From Akkermansiaceae bacterium UBA956 (GTDB lineage Bacteria > Verrucomicrobiota > Verrucomicrobiia > Verrucomicrobiales > Akkermansiaceae), in the NCBI GenBank assembly GCA_002293145.1, contig DBCO01000015.1:1-46426 (forward strand): a stretch of 46,426 nt of DNA, read 5' to 3'. This document shows positions 17,388-26,024 of this stretch, in pieces. Within the stretch, counting starts at the first letter, position 1, and each line of letters begins with the position of its first letter. The notes under the pieces were generated by a model. That model searched no databases. It had not been told where the DNA came from and worked only from the letters and a program-made list of their open reading frames with translations. A program made the translations under genes and the position numbers.

Positions 17388-18800
17388 ATGAATAATCGTC
17401 GTGAATTTCTTAAAGCCCTTAGCGCAAGCACCACAGCTGCACTCATGGCCCGCGCTCCTCAGTTGTTAGGTGCCGATCTCATTCATCCTGCAGCTAAGGC
17501 GGACAGCTGCATTTTGTTGTGGATGGCTGGTGGCATGGCAGCACCTGAGACCTTTGACCCAAAGCGTTATCAGCCCTTTGAAAAAGGTGTCCCGATGTCG
17601 AACGTGCTCAGCACTTTCCCATCAATCCGCACCGCCGTGGACAATATCAGCATCTGCCAAGGCTTACAAAACATCGCCTCGGTCATGGATCGCGCTACTC
17701 TGATCCGCTCGGCAGTGCAGCCCGATCTTGGTTCGATTTTGCACTCGCGTCACCAATACCATTGGCACACGGGCTACGTGCCGCCGCAAACCGTCGCCGC
17801 TCCCCACATCGGCGCCTGGATGGCGAAAGTCCTCGGCCCCAAAAATCCAGTCATGCCTGCCTTCATCAACATCGGTCAGCGACTCGAAGGTGTCGGTGAG
17901 TCAGAAGAACTCAAGGCCTTCACTACGGGTGGATTTTTCGGCGCGGAATTCGGACCGATGAATTTACCCTATCCCGATCAAGCCTCAGCCTCGGTTCGTC
18001 CGCCCGTTGGGATGACCCCTGAGAGATTCCAAAGTCGCCGCGCTCTACTCTCGAAGTTGTTAGATAAATCTCCTCACCGCGAATACCTCTCCGATCATCA
18101 GCAAGAGTCCATGCTCCGTTCGTTAGAAAACGCCCATCGTTTGCTTTCGGCTCAAGAGCGTGATGCTTTTGACATCACACTGGAGCCGAAGGAAAGCTAT
18201 GATCGCTACAACACGGGACGCTTCGGGCAAGGTTGCTTGCTGGCTCGCCGTCTTGTGGAAAATGGCGCGCGCTTCGTCGAAGTCACCACCGAGTATGTGC
18301 CATTTTACCAATGGGATACTCACAAAGATGGCCATGCCACGGTAGAAAAACTTCACAACGAAATCGACCAACCGATCGCTCAACTCATCAAAGATCTTGA
18401 AGCTAAGGGGCTGCTTGATCGCACTCTCGTGATTGTTGCCAGTGAGTTCTCGCGCGATGCGATGATGGAAGGCGGCCCCGGATCCAAGGCCGGTGACCAA
18501 GCAACTGTCAAAGGCGATACGCTCGAAACCCCGGCTCACTACGGATTGCATCGTCACTTCACCCAAGGATCCAGCGTGCTGATGTTTGGTGGTGGTGTGA
18601 AAAAAGGCCACTTGCATGGCGCTACTGCCGATGAACGTCCGCTTATCGCGATCAAAGATCCTGTCACTATCCCTGATCTGCATGCCACCATTTTCACAGC
18701 CATGGGTATCAGCCCGAAAACGGTGTATGACGTCGAGCAGCGCCCCTTTTATGCAACACTCGATGGCAAGGGCAAATCCGTCGATTCGATCTTCGCCTGA
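17388..18800 (+). CDS. DUF1501 protein (alkaline-phosphatase/sulfatase-like), Tat-type signal
   Basis: The 470-aa product opens with a twin-arginine-like signal (NNRREFLKAL) and a hydrophobic stretch to about residue 28, suggesting folded export. DUF1501 features follow: ILLWMAGGMAAPETFDPK near 45, HSRHQYHWHTGY near 120, a central TLVIVASEFSRD and a C-terminal HATIFTAMGI. DUF1501 proteins share the alkaline-phosphatase superfamily fold, but many lack proof of catalysis. It is the partner of the PSD1 gene immediately upstream. Confidence 0.88.
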   Translation: MNNRREFLKALSASTTAALMARAPQLLGADLIHPAAKADSCILLWMAGGMAAPETFDPKRYQPFEKGVPMSNVLSTFPSIRTAVDNISICQGLQNIASVMDRATLIRSAVQPDLGSILHSRHQYHWHTGYVPPQTVAAPHIGAWMAKVLGPKNPVMPAFINIGQRLEGVGESEELKAFTTGGFFGAEFGPMNLPYPDQASASVRPPVGMTPERFQSRRALLSKLLDKSPHREYLSDHQQESMLRSLENAHRLLSAQERDAFDITLEPKESYDRYNTGRFGQGCLLARRLVENGARFVEVTTEYVPFYQWDTHKDGHATVEKLHNEIDQPIAQLIKDLEAKGLLDRTLVIVASEFSRDAMMEGGPGSKAGDQATVKGDTLETPAHYGLHRHFTQGSSVLMFGGGVKKGHLHGATADERPLIAIKDPVTIPDLHATIFTAMGISPKTVYDVEQRPFYATLDGKGKSVDSIFA

Positions 18801-18923
18801 TGCAGATCCGATACATGCCTTAGCTTGGAAATCATCGATGATGCGGAGCATTATTTTCCAAGTCCGCCCAATGATTTGTTTATCAGTTGCCAAATTCCCA
18901 AGATTGGTGCTACTCTTCACTCG

Positions 18924-20873
18924 ATGAATTCATTGATCGAGAAATTGGAGCAGGCCATGAGTCAAGGGTATTTGTTAGACTCGGCTTTGCTCAATATTAA
19001 GGCCTTGTTGCAAGGAGTCAGCGGCGATTTTTCTCAACGCGTCATTGCTGAATTGGTTGATGGCGGTCGCTGGAGCGAGCTCAATGATCGATTTTTCAAA
19101 ACACTCGTATTCGGCACTGGTGGTCTGCGCGGTCGTACCATTGGCAAGGTCGTAACAACGCTCGAACAAGGGCAGGGTGGGGTAAATGGGCGTCCTGAAT
19201 TTCCTTGTGTCGGCACTGCTACAATGAATTTTTTCAACCTCAGTCGCGCGGTGCGCGGTATGGTGGTTTATGCGAAGCGCCATGTCGGCAACGAGCGCAA
19301 GGCACGTTTGGTCTTTGCGCACGATACCCGCCATTTTTCGCGTGATTTCGCCGAATTTTGTGCAAAAGTCGCCACCGTTTTGGGCGCAGATGCTTATTTG
19401 TTTGAGGGTGCTCGCAGTACGCCACAGCTTTCCTTCGCTATTCGCGAGCTGCGCGCTGATGCCGGCGTGGTGCTCACCGCCAGTCACAATCCCTCGCACG
19501 ATAACGGCTTCAAGGCCTACTTCAATGACGGCGCGCAAATTGTCGAGCCGCATGCCTCCGCAATCATCGCCGAGGTCAATGCTCTCACCACAGAAATCTA
19601 CGATGCTCTGCCTGCAAATGAGCGAGGTTTGATCACGATCCTCGGCGCAGAAATGGATCGACTTTACATGGATCGCTTGCGTTCGCTGCTGATGCGTCCC
19701 GAATTGTTAGATGGCGCCGCCACCAAGGTTGTGTTCACAAATCTTCATGGTACCGGCGGAAAAATCGTCGTTCCGATGATGAAGGAACTCGGGTTTGATG
19801 TATTGACCGTCGCCGAACAAGACGTCGAGGACGGACGTTTCCCCACTGTGGATTCACCCAATCCCGAAAATGCCCCAGCTTTGAAAATGGGCATCGATCT
19901 CGCTGAAAAAGAAGGCGCAGAGATAGTCATCGGCACCGATCCAGACAGTGATCGCATGGGCATAGCTGCACGCAATTCATCAGGCCAAATGGTGCTACTC
20001 ACGGGCAATCAGATCGGCTCACTGATGGCATGGTATCGCGTTAAGACAGCGTTTGAACTCGGCTGGATCAACGACGCCACACGCAGCCGTGCCGTGCTAA
20101 TCAAGACTTTCGTTACTACCGAATTACAACGCGCCATCGCTGATCAATTCGGTCTTCGCGTGGTGGATACGCTCACCGGCTTCAAATACATTGCGGAAAA
20201 ACTTCGCAAGTATGAAAATACCATTCCCATTGGGAAAATTGCTGATTTCCCCGGCGATGGCTATCGCTCACTCTCCGAGGATCAATCACGGCAGTTACGG
20301 CTCGAATATTCGCGCTTTTTCGTCTTCGGTGGCGAGGAAAGCTACGGCTACCTCGGCTGTGACTTCGTGCGCGATAAAGACGCCAATGGTGCGGCGGTTA
20401 TGTTTGCGGAAGTCGCGGCCTACGCAAAGAGTCAGTGCATGAGCATTCCAGAACTGCTCGATCAGATCTATCAGGAATTCGGTTACTACCTCGAAGTCGG
20501 AAAATCTCTGGTCATGGAAGGCGCCGATGGCGCAGCAAAAATCTCGGCATTGGCGGCCTCGTATGCAGCACAACCACCCAGCGAGTGCGACGGATCAACT
20601 GTGGTTCGCCTTCGCGACTTCGCCGCGCAAGATTTATTCGACGATGAAGGCGATGCTTTGCCGAAGGAGAAAATGCTCTTCGTCGATCTCGCAGATGGCC
20701 GTCGCTTTGCCGTGCGCCCCTCTGGTACGGAGCCGAAAATTAAGTTCTACCTGTTTGGCAGTGCGGCTAAGGATATTGCACTCGAGCAAGCCAAGATCCA
20801 GGTCAAGTCCCGCCTCGAAGCCCTCTGGGCTTGGATTGAAAAAGACGCAGCCAGCCGTTTAGTCGTGTTGTAG
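18924..20873 (+). CDS. Phosphohexomutase (phosphoglucomutase/phosphomannomutase family)
   Basis: The 649-aa product has all alpha-D-phosphohexomutase signatures: the phosphoserine loop TASHNPSHDNGFK (Ser187), the metal-binding DPDSDR (Asp339, 341, 343), the sugar-binding GGEESYGYLG and the phosphate-binding RPSGTEPKIKF near the C-terminus. Length and the N-terminal FGTGGLRG resemble the PgcA-type phosphoglucomutases. It should interconvert glucose-1-phosphate and glucose-6-phosphate, or a related sugar phosphate, in the cytoplasm. ATG 18924 is preferred; the longer frame from 18825 adds residues with no family match. It ends 35 bp from the convergent acylphosphatase gene. Confidence 0.92.
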   Translation: MNSLIEKLEQAMSQGYLLDSALLNIKALLQGVSGDFSQRVIAELVDGGRWSELNDRFFKTLVFGTGGLRGRTIGKVVTTLEQGQGGVNGRPEFPCVGTATMNFFNLSRAVRGMVVYAKRHVGNERKARLVFAHDTRHFSRDFAEFCAKVATVLGADAYLFEGARSTPQLSFAIRELRADAGVVLTASHNPSHDNGFKAYFNDGAQIVEPHASAIIAEVNALTTEIYDALPANERGLITILGAEMDRLYMDRLRSLLMRPELLDGAATKVVFTNLHGTGGKIVVPMMKELGFDVLTVAEQDVEDGRFPTVDSPNPENAPALKMGIDLAEKEGAEIVIGTDPDSDRMGIAARNSSGQMVLLTGNQIGSLMAWYRVKTAFELGWINDATRSRAVLIKTFVTTELQRAIADQFGLRVVDTLTGFKYIAEKLRKYENTIPIGKIADFPGDGYRSLSEDQSRQLRLEYSRFFVFGGEESYGYLGCDFVRDKDANGAAVMFAEVAAYAKSQCMSIPELLDQIYQEFGYYLEVGKSLVMEGADGAAKISALAASYAAQPPSECDGSTVVRLRDFAAQDLFDDEGDALPKEKMLFVDLADGRRFAVRPSGTEPKIKFYLFGSAAKDIALEQAKIQVKSRLEALWAWIEKDAASRLVVL

Positions 20874-20908
20874 TCGTTCTGCCCAGAGGCCCGACAAAGC
20901 TTGCTCGC

Positions 20909-21187
20909 TCAGCGCTCAATGCTGAACCCCTTCACGCCTTCGAGCGGTGGGATTACTTGGGCGTGCATGGACTGAATGTGATGAGCAATAGATGATTCCT
21001 CCGTGAGCTCATTCAAAAATGCTTCCAGTTCAGTGCTGGTTTCGGCCATGATTTGCAATTCCACCGTGCCGTCAGGCATGTTTTTGACCCAACCGCAGAC
21101 GTCATACGAACGCGCAATTTCCTTGGTGGCATAGCGGAAGCCGACACCTTGAACTTTTCCAGCAAATACAATTCGTTTGGCAACCAT
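20909..21187 (-). CDS. acyP: Acylphosphatase
   Basis: From the ATG at 21187 the product is 92 aa, the usual acylphosphatase length. The catalytic arginine lies in GKVQGVGFRYA (Arg18) and the catalytic asparagine in VKNMPDG (Asn36). The C-terminus (GFSIER) is close to the family's typical F-x-I ending. The enzyme hydrolyses acyl phosphates in the cytoplasm. A longer in-frame version from 21262 is possible but adds 25 residues without family support. Confidence 0.9.
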   Translation of the reverse strand: MVAKRIVFAGKVQGVGFRYATKEIARSYDVCGWVKNMPDGTVELQIMAETSTELEAFLNELTEESSIAHHIQSMHAQVIPPLEGVKGFSIER

Positions 21188-21366
21188 GGGCGAGGCATGT
21201 GATGCACGATTCACACCATAGAGTCGAAACATTTTTTCGGATCTGTAATGATTGTCATTCATTGATTTTTTCGGGAAAATAGCTAAAAATACATGCGATG
21301 TATACTTTTTGTATTTACATTAGTAAAAAAAATCGTAATGTAATTTTAATTACTTCGTTTCCCCCT

Positions 21367-21807
21367 ATGCACGCATTCCACTCCCATCGCTCTCTTTTGC
21401 AACTTCGTTTGAGCTCGCTCGCGCTCTGGGGCATGCTGGTATTTTTTTTGTTATCCATGGGAATGGGTCTGGTGGCAGTGGTGCAAGCTGATTTTTTGGC
21501 GATGAAGAGAACGTTTTTTTGTGAGTGTCTTGTAGTGATACTGGCGCTCCTCCATCGGCTCATGGCGGGGAGCGCCAGTTGCCCACTATGTCGTAATCAG
21601 CCTCTCGTAGCGAAGGGCTGTCAGAAACATCGCAAAGCCCATCGCTTGCTGGGCAGCTATCGCCTCGAGGTCGCTAGCTCGGTGCTGTTGCACAATTCTT
21701 TCCGTTGCCCGTATTGTGGCGAGTCTTCGCGTTGCTGCGTCCGCGATCGACGCGCCGTATACGAAGATTCAGTGCAGCCAACGAGCACCAAACATTCTCC
21801 CCCATAA
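21367..21807 (+). CDS. Small membrane protein with two CxxC motifs
   Basis: The product is 146 aa from the ATG at 21367. Two hydrophobic segments (about residues 17-42 and 50-67) form a hairpin in the membrane. The soluble C-terminal part has CPLC (about 72-75), a single Cys in KGCQKH, CPYC (about 116-119) and a further CC, which suggests a zinc-ribbon. No named family is recognised. A strong hairpin terminator follows at 21885-21929. Its coding status is supported by the ordered topology and motif spacing. Confidence 0.65.
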   Translation: MHAFHSHRSLLQLRLSSLALWGMLVFFLLSMGMGLVAVVQADFLAMKRTFFCECLVVILALLHRLMAGSASCPLCRNQPLVAKGCQKHRKAHRLLGSYRLEVASSVLLHNSFRCPYCGESSRCCVRDRRAVYEDSVQPTSTKHSPP

Positions 21808-21884
21808 ACTTCCTTGTTCTAATTCGGCTTGGCTCGTTCTCCCCACATGCGGCCGATGCAGAGCGAGGAAAAAACAAAACCCAA

Positions 21885-21929
21885 CCCCGTCGCGCAATGC
21901 CCTCTGAGCGCGGCGGGGTCATTTTTTTA
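21885..21929 (+). terminator. Rho-independent terminator, probably bidirectional
   Basis: An 11-bp stem (CCCCGTCGCGC at 21885-21895 with GCGCGGCGGGG at 21908-21918, one G-U pair) has a 12-nt loop and is followed by a T-run at about 21922-21928. On the other strand the stem is followed by a T-rich stretch as well. It lies 78 bp after the zinc-ribbon membrane protein gene. Confidence 0.85.
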
Positions 21930-22127
21930 TGGAAAAATCGAAATTTCGAGACGCTCATTTTTTGATACGCCGAAATGATCTTACCCCGTCAAATGATCTT
22001 CATTTCTTGCTCAGATAGAAGTAATATGCGAAAAATTCGATCCTAGCGCAGCTTAGGATCGTGGGGTCACCAATTGCACAGATTTTTGATTTGAGCTTTG
22101 TGGCAAAATTGTGGAACATGGGGCGCG
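21930..22127. promoter_or_regulatory. Leader of the lipoprotein gene with paired short repeats and a hairpin
   Basis: AAATGATCTT occurs twice (about 21973-21982 and 21991-22000, 18 bp apart). A perfect inverted repeat CGATCCTA / TAGGATCG lies at 22038-22045 and 22054-22061 with an 8-nt loop. No T-run follows the hairpin, so an operator or RNA leader element is more likely than a terminator. It precedes the lipoprotein gene that starts at 22128. Confidence 0.4.
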
Positions 22128-22589
22128 ATGAAATATATTCTGGCCGCCTTTTGTTTGTTGTTGATCTCTTGTGCGAAGACACCAGAGGGCCTGACGGTAT
22201 CGACCTACCACCTCCGCGAGTCGATGTTTCAGGAAAATGACGACCCGATGGTGCGCGGAGAGGTGCAGCGATATTTACACGGGACCGTGACGCTAGAGGA
22301 GCGTCTACAAAAAATTGGACAATACTATCACGTCACCTGGAAACAGTCAGATCAGCAGCCAACGGATCTTGTGGACAAGACGGAAGTCGTATTCGAATAT
22401 ATGCAAGCAGCTAGCGGCAGCCAGATCAAGCGCATCGTGCAGCGAGCTCAAAGCCCCGCTCAAGTGGATGCCTATTTTACCATAGCCGGCAATGATTACG
22501 CCAAAAATGGCAGAGTCCTTGCCTGGCGCATAAGCGTGCGCAACAATGGGCAAACACTAGACAGCAAGCAATCATACCTCTGGCGTTGA
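22128..22589 (+). CDS. Small lipoprotein of unknown function
   Basis: The 153-aa product starts with a lipoprotein signal whose lipobox LISC places the lipidated cysteine at residue 15. The mature part is polar and mixed alpha/beta, with a tract typical of small periplasmic lipoproteins (EYMQAASGSQIKRIV, YFTIAGNDYAKNG). No family is recognised. ATG 22128 is chosen because the signal peptide begins there; the frame is open from 22098. It appears monocistronic, with a possible operator hairpin upstream. Confidence 0.75.
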   Translation: MKYILAAFCLLLISCAKTPEGLTVSTYHLRESMFQENDDPMVRGEVQRYLHGTVTLEERLQKIGQYYHVTWKQSDQQPTDLVDKTEVVFEYMQAASGSQIKRIVQRAQSPAQVDAYFTIAGNDYAKNGRVLAWRISVRNNGQTLDSKQSYLWR

Positions 22590-22645
22590 TCGCTAGACGA
22601 GCCTTTTTTTTCAATTTATCACAACTCCATTTATTAAAAGGCACG

Positions 22646-22843
22646 ATGCAAAATCAGATGCAATGTCCAAACTGTGGAATCCAGCGCATTGTGCAACATT
22701 CCTCGGTCAGCAGCTTATATGCTTGTTCTTCGTTGGTGTGCATTTCGAAGTCGGTTGATCGGCGCATGAGCGATGGCTTCACGCATCGCGCCCAATTACA
22801 CCGACGAAAAAGTCAGTGCTTCCGCTGGGTTGCGCGACGATAA
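22646..22843 (+). CDS. Possible small CxxC protein or gene fragment
   Basis: The 65-aa frame starts at an ATG preceded by AAAAGG, one of the few ribosome-binding-like sequences in the window. It carries CPNC near the N-terminus. A second frame (22773-22985) overlaps it and ends with a CxxC-containing segment (CVPCNQEC), so this may be a frameshifted longer gene. I cannot align either half to a family. The rest of 22590-23061 shows nothing else recognisable. Confidence 0.3.
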   Translation: MQNQMQCPNCGIQRIVQHSSVSSLYACSSLVCISKSVDRRMSDGFTHRAQLHRRKSQCFRWVARR

Positions 22844-23061
22844 GAATTTCTATCAGGTTCCTGTCGCTATACAACCGAGTAACCCAGGCATTGCAGTAAT
22901 TGACGCAGAGAGAGATTCAGTCGTCTGGGTTATCACGCTGCGCATAAAATGTGTCCCATGCAATCAAGAGTGTAGATCTTCATGAATGCCTGCCGAGAGA
23001 CTGCACGTAGGGTGATCAGAAGTGAATTTCGCTGAGCTATTGCTCACTAGCGTCGGTGGGG

Positions 23062-23628
23062 TTATTCAGCTTCATCGCGCGTTTTCGGCTGATAGAGTAG
23101 AATCGCGGAGCTGCCGTAGTGACGACGATCAATCAGATTCCACTGGGAATGCTCGGGAGAATTGGTGGATTTTGCGACCTCGGCATAGAAAATGCCATCG
23201 TCCGCGAGCCGGGGCAGCAGCAATTCAGAATTCAGTATTTTGCCGATGTTCTCGGTGTCAAGAGGATGCTTGGCGTATGGAGGATCGGCAAAAATGAGAT
23301 CATAGCGCTGGGTATCTTTTTTCAGAAAGGAAAGGACTTCGGCATGGATAATGCGGTGACCTTGGAGCCGTGTAGTAATACAATTTTGGCGGATGACCTT
23401 GACGGATTGATGGCTTTCGTCGACGAAGGTGCAAGAGCTGGCACCACGGCTGAGCGCTTCCAAACCGAGAGCGCCAGAGCCGGCGAAAAGATCAGCGACG
23501 CGGGCACCGATGATGCGCTCGCCGAGAATCGAGAACATGGCTTGGCGCACGAAGTCGGTGGTGGGACGGGCGACGGCGTGTGGGACTTTGATGGCCATGC
23601 GGCCTGCGCTTCCTGCGATGATTCTCAT
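23062..23628 (-). CDS. rsmD: 16S rRNA (guanine(966)-N2)-methyltransferase RsmD
   Basis: The 188-aa product starts MRIIAGSAGR, the family's usual N-terminus, which fixes the start at 23628. The SAM-binding motif is DLFAGSGALGLEALS (about 46-60) and the catalytic motif is FADPPY (DPPY at 115-118). It methylates N2 of G966 of 16S rRNA during 30S assembly. Its ATG overlaps the TGA of the upstream AsmA-like gene (ATGA), an unusual pairing of an envelope protein with an rRNA methylase. Confidence 0.92.
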   Translation of the reverse strand: MRIIAGSAGRMAIKVPHAVARPTTDFVRQAMFSILGERIIGARVADLFAGSGALGLEALSRGASSCTFVDESHQSVKVIRQNCITTRLQGHRIIHAEVLSFLKKDTQRYDLIFADPPYAKHPLDTENIGKILNSELLLPRLADDGIFYAEVAKSTNSPEHSQWNLIDRRHYGSSAILLYQPKTRDEAE

Positions 23629-25124
23629 GGGCTGTGGGAGTTGCGTGTGTTCCAGAGGGAAATCATTTTTTTCAGATCGAGCAAGTGTTTTCCTTGGTCG
23701 GCAGAGATCCAAGGCTGCGTGATGCTGCCGCCTAGCAAAAGATCAATCACGCGGCGATCTTCGTTGTAGAGGGGCGCGAGCTTGACGCTGAGCTCGGCGG
23801 ACGTCGCATGGATCTTTTCCTCTAGGGCTGTGGCATTTCGGCGTGATGCCAGAAGGCGGCTGTTGAGTGAAAAGTTTCCATTCCCTAATATGGTGCCATG
23901 AGCGAGGAGGGCTGTATCATCGCCAAGGGCGCGAAATTCCACAAAGTGTAGCGCGGACTGTGCGAGGATGAGGCGATGGCGTATGAGAAAAAAATCTTGT
24001 CCTTGTCCGCGCAGCGTGCGCAAGCGGACTTTGCGCGCTTGCGCGATCGACTCGTCGCTCCATGTGTCGGGCGCGAGCAGTAGGCCTGTAGCACAGTGCA
24101 AGGATTCCATTTCCTCGGCGCTTGCAAAGTAAGGAAGCGAGGACTGCAGTAATGGGGATTCCCAAGGCTGCTGTTTTTGCTGCATACCGATCGAGAACGG
24201 TAGACCAGGGAGTTTTGCCAATTGCGCTTGGATTTCGAGAGAAAAGCCCGCGATTTCCAGCGGTAGAATCGGTGTTGCCAGAACGGGCGACTTCCATTGC
24301 AAGGGGATCTTTATATTTTTACCAACTGGTTGGTTTAAAATGAAAAGATTTCCTAGGGTGATTGAACCTTCGGCTTGATCTCCTTCTAAGGGAATGGAGC
24401 ATTCGAGGTTTTCAGATTGAATCAAAGATCGATCCGAGGCAGCATGGAAAAGTGTGATCTGCACTTTACTTGCGCAAAACATACCAGTTGGTTTTTTTGT
24501 GACTCGTGGAGCAGTTTGTAGGCTTGGCTGCGGAGCAGGGGGCGGCGTGGCGGCTGGGTTGAGGTTTTTTGGCGCTTGTGCGATGGCATCTTTCGTGGGT
24601 GAATTGGGCGGTGCTTGCCGAGCTACGACCACAGGTGCTGCGGTGGATAGACCTGAGTTGCTTCTTTGGCTGGTGGCGAGTGAAGCGATGAGCTCGATGG
24701 GAATGTGCAGAGTAGGGCGCGTGATCTTGACAGCTGTGATCTCGCGTCTGCCATGCATCAACTCGCGCCAATCGGTCTGGATGGCGATTTCCTCGATGAA
24801 AGCAAAGTCGTGGGTTGATGGGGAGCTTGTTGCGCTGGCTTTTGGTAGGTCAACTGGCTGGGCGAGGAGAAGATTTTTGATCCAGAATTTTCCGCCGGGT
24901 ATCCATCCCGCGGATTCGATGCTGGTGGCTAGCCCGATGCGGGTCTCGATCATTCTCTCAAGCCAGCCACGCCCCCAAGGGCTGTGCATCCAGAGGTTGC
25001 TCAGTAAAACGAGGAGGAGCAGCAAGAGAAAAAGCGTGATCGTACTGCGAAGTAAGAAGCGGTGCAGACGGTTCCGCTGAAGCCCAGGCTCGGCGGGGGC
25101 GTCAATCAAGGGTGGTTCCTCCAT
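23625..25124 (-). CDS. AsmA-like membrane-anchored protein
   Basis: The 499-aa product has a short basic cytoplasmic N-terminus, one strong transmembrane helix (about residues 29-46) and a large periplasmic part. The segment after the helix (ETRIGLATSIESAGW, then WRELMHGRREITAVKITRP) follows the pattern of AsmA/TamB-type proteins, whose relatives act in envelope lipid traffic. A Pro/Ala-rich low-complexity linker lies around 185-215. The match is by pattern, not by a diagnostic motif. It lies 15 bp after the secreted unknown gene at 25140-25859 and overlaps rsmD by 4 bp, so the three form an operon. Confidence 0.6.
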   Translation of the reverse strand: MEEPPLIDAPAEPGLQRNRLHRFLLRSTITLFLLLLLLVLLSNLWMHSPWGRGWLERMIETRIGLATSIESAGWIPGGKFWIKNLLLAQPVDLPKASATSSPSTHDFAFIEEIAIQTDWRELMHGRREITAVKITRPTLHIPIELIASLATSQRSNSGLSTAAPVVVARQAPPNSPTKDAIAQAPKNLNPAATPPPAPQPSLQTAPRVTKKPTGMFCASKVQITLFHAASDRSLIQSENLECSIPLEGDQAEGSITLGNLFILNQPVGKNIKIPLQWKSPVLATPILPLEIAGFSLEIQAQLAKLPGLPFSIGMQQKQQPWESPLLQSSLPYFASAEEMESLHCATGLLLAPDTWSDESIAQARKVRLRTLRGQGQDFFLIRHRLILAQSALHFVEFRALGDDTALLAHGTILGNGNFSLNSRLLASRRNATALEEKIHATSAELSVKLAPLYNEDRRVIDLLLGGSITQPWISADQGKHLLDLKKMISLWNTRNSHSP

Positions 25125-25139
25125 GAATGAGGCGGTAGA

Positions 25140-25859
25140 TTACTTGGATTTCGCCTTCGTGGCGGCGCTGGATTTTGCAATGCGGATGACCAAACTCTTA
25201 TCGAGTAGCCGTGTGCCAGCGCTGGTGTTCTCTTGGGCTCGATAAACGATGAGGTGGTATTTTCCGTCATTGGTGGATCCAACAGCAACGTTTTCTTTAA
25301 GCTTGGAGAGAGTGGTTTCTTCCTCGAACTTCCATTCCTTGCCTTTCCATCCACCGAGGATGCTCATAGGGTCGGCATCGATGTCAGGCAAGCGCTTGAG
25401 AACGCCATTGGATGACTTCCAGTTGTCTTCTTTTTCCGAAAATCGCAGCGACGAGATGGACGCAGCTGGCCCCGCGCCGAGCAGGTTCCAGCGGCCATCG
25501 CTCGTGAGACGCAGCATCATGCCGATCTCATGGGCAACCTTGAACTCGCGTTTGTTCCAAAGTGCGATGTATTCATCATACTCAGATTGGGTAAGGCCGA
25601 GCTTTTCATGAAATGGCAGCGGCACACCAGGCTTAGAGGTCTTGGCGTGTTCAGCAAACCAAGCAGGATCTTTTTTCGTGCTCTCTTCGACCTTACTGAT
25701 GTACTTCTCGATTTCGGGCGGAGGCACTACTACGACAAGTTCTGCTTTCGTCGGCTCATTGGGCTTCAATACGTCTTTGAATAGTGCAGGGACCTCTTGG
25801 GCGAGAGCTTGTGTGCAGAATGCCAGGGCGAAAAGCGGACGGAGCAGACGGTGTTTCAT
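25140..25859 (-). CDS. Secreted protein of unknown function
   Basis: The product is 239 aa from the ATG at 25859, which starts a clear signal peptide (MKHRLLRPLFALAFCTQALAQ). The in-frame extension to 25961 lacks signal character. The mature protein is Lys/Glu-rich with a C-terminal Ala/Lys tail (SSAATKAKSK) and no recognised domain. It is the first gene of the operon with the AsmA-like protein and rsmD, and diverges from the DUF1080 gene across a 165-bp shared promoter region. Confidence 0.7.
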   Translation of the reverse strand: MKHRLLRPLFALAFCTQALAQEVPALFKDVLKPNEPTKAELVVVVPPPEIEKYISKVEESTKKDPAWFAEHAKTSKPGVPLPFHEKLGLTQSEYDEYIALWNKREFKVAHEIGMMLRLTSDGRWNLLGAGPAASISSLRFSEKEDNWKSSNGVLKRLPDIDADPMSILGGWKGKEWKFEEETTLSKLKENVAVGSTNDGKYHLIVYRAQENTSAGTRLLDKSLVIRIAKSSAATKAKSK

Positions 25860-26024
25860 GAGAGTGCATCCGTAGTGGCGGACGGGCAGAGCATGGTTGA
25901 GGAATCGCGTGATTTCAAGACGCAAATCATGGGCTTTGTGAGAATCTTGAAACGGCAACATTTATGAACTAAAATGCAATTATGCCATTGAGTTTTTCCC
26001 TAATTCTGATTTACTCGAGCTGTT

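Noticed and set aside
18123..18920. 265-codon minus-strand open frame
   Set aside because: It lies opposite the DUF1501 gene and shows no family match.
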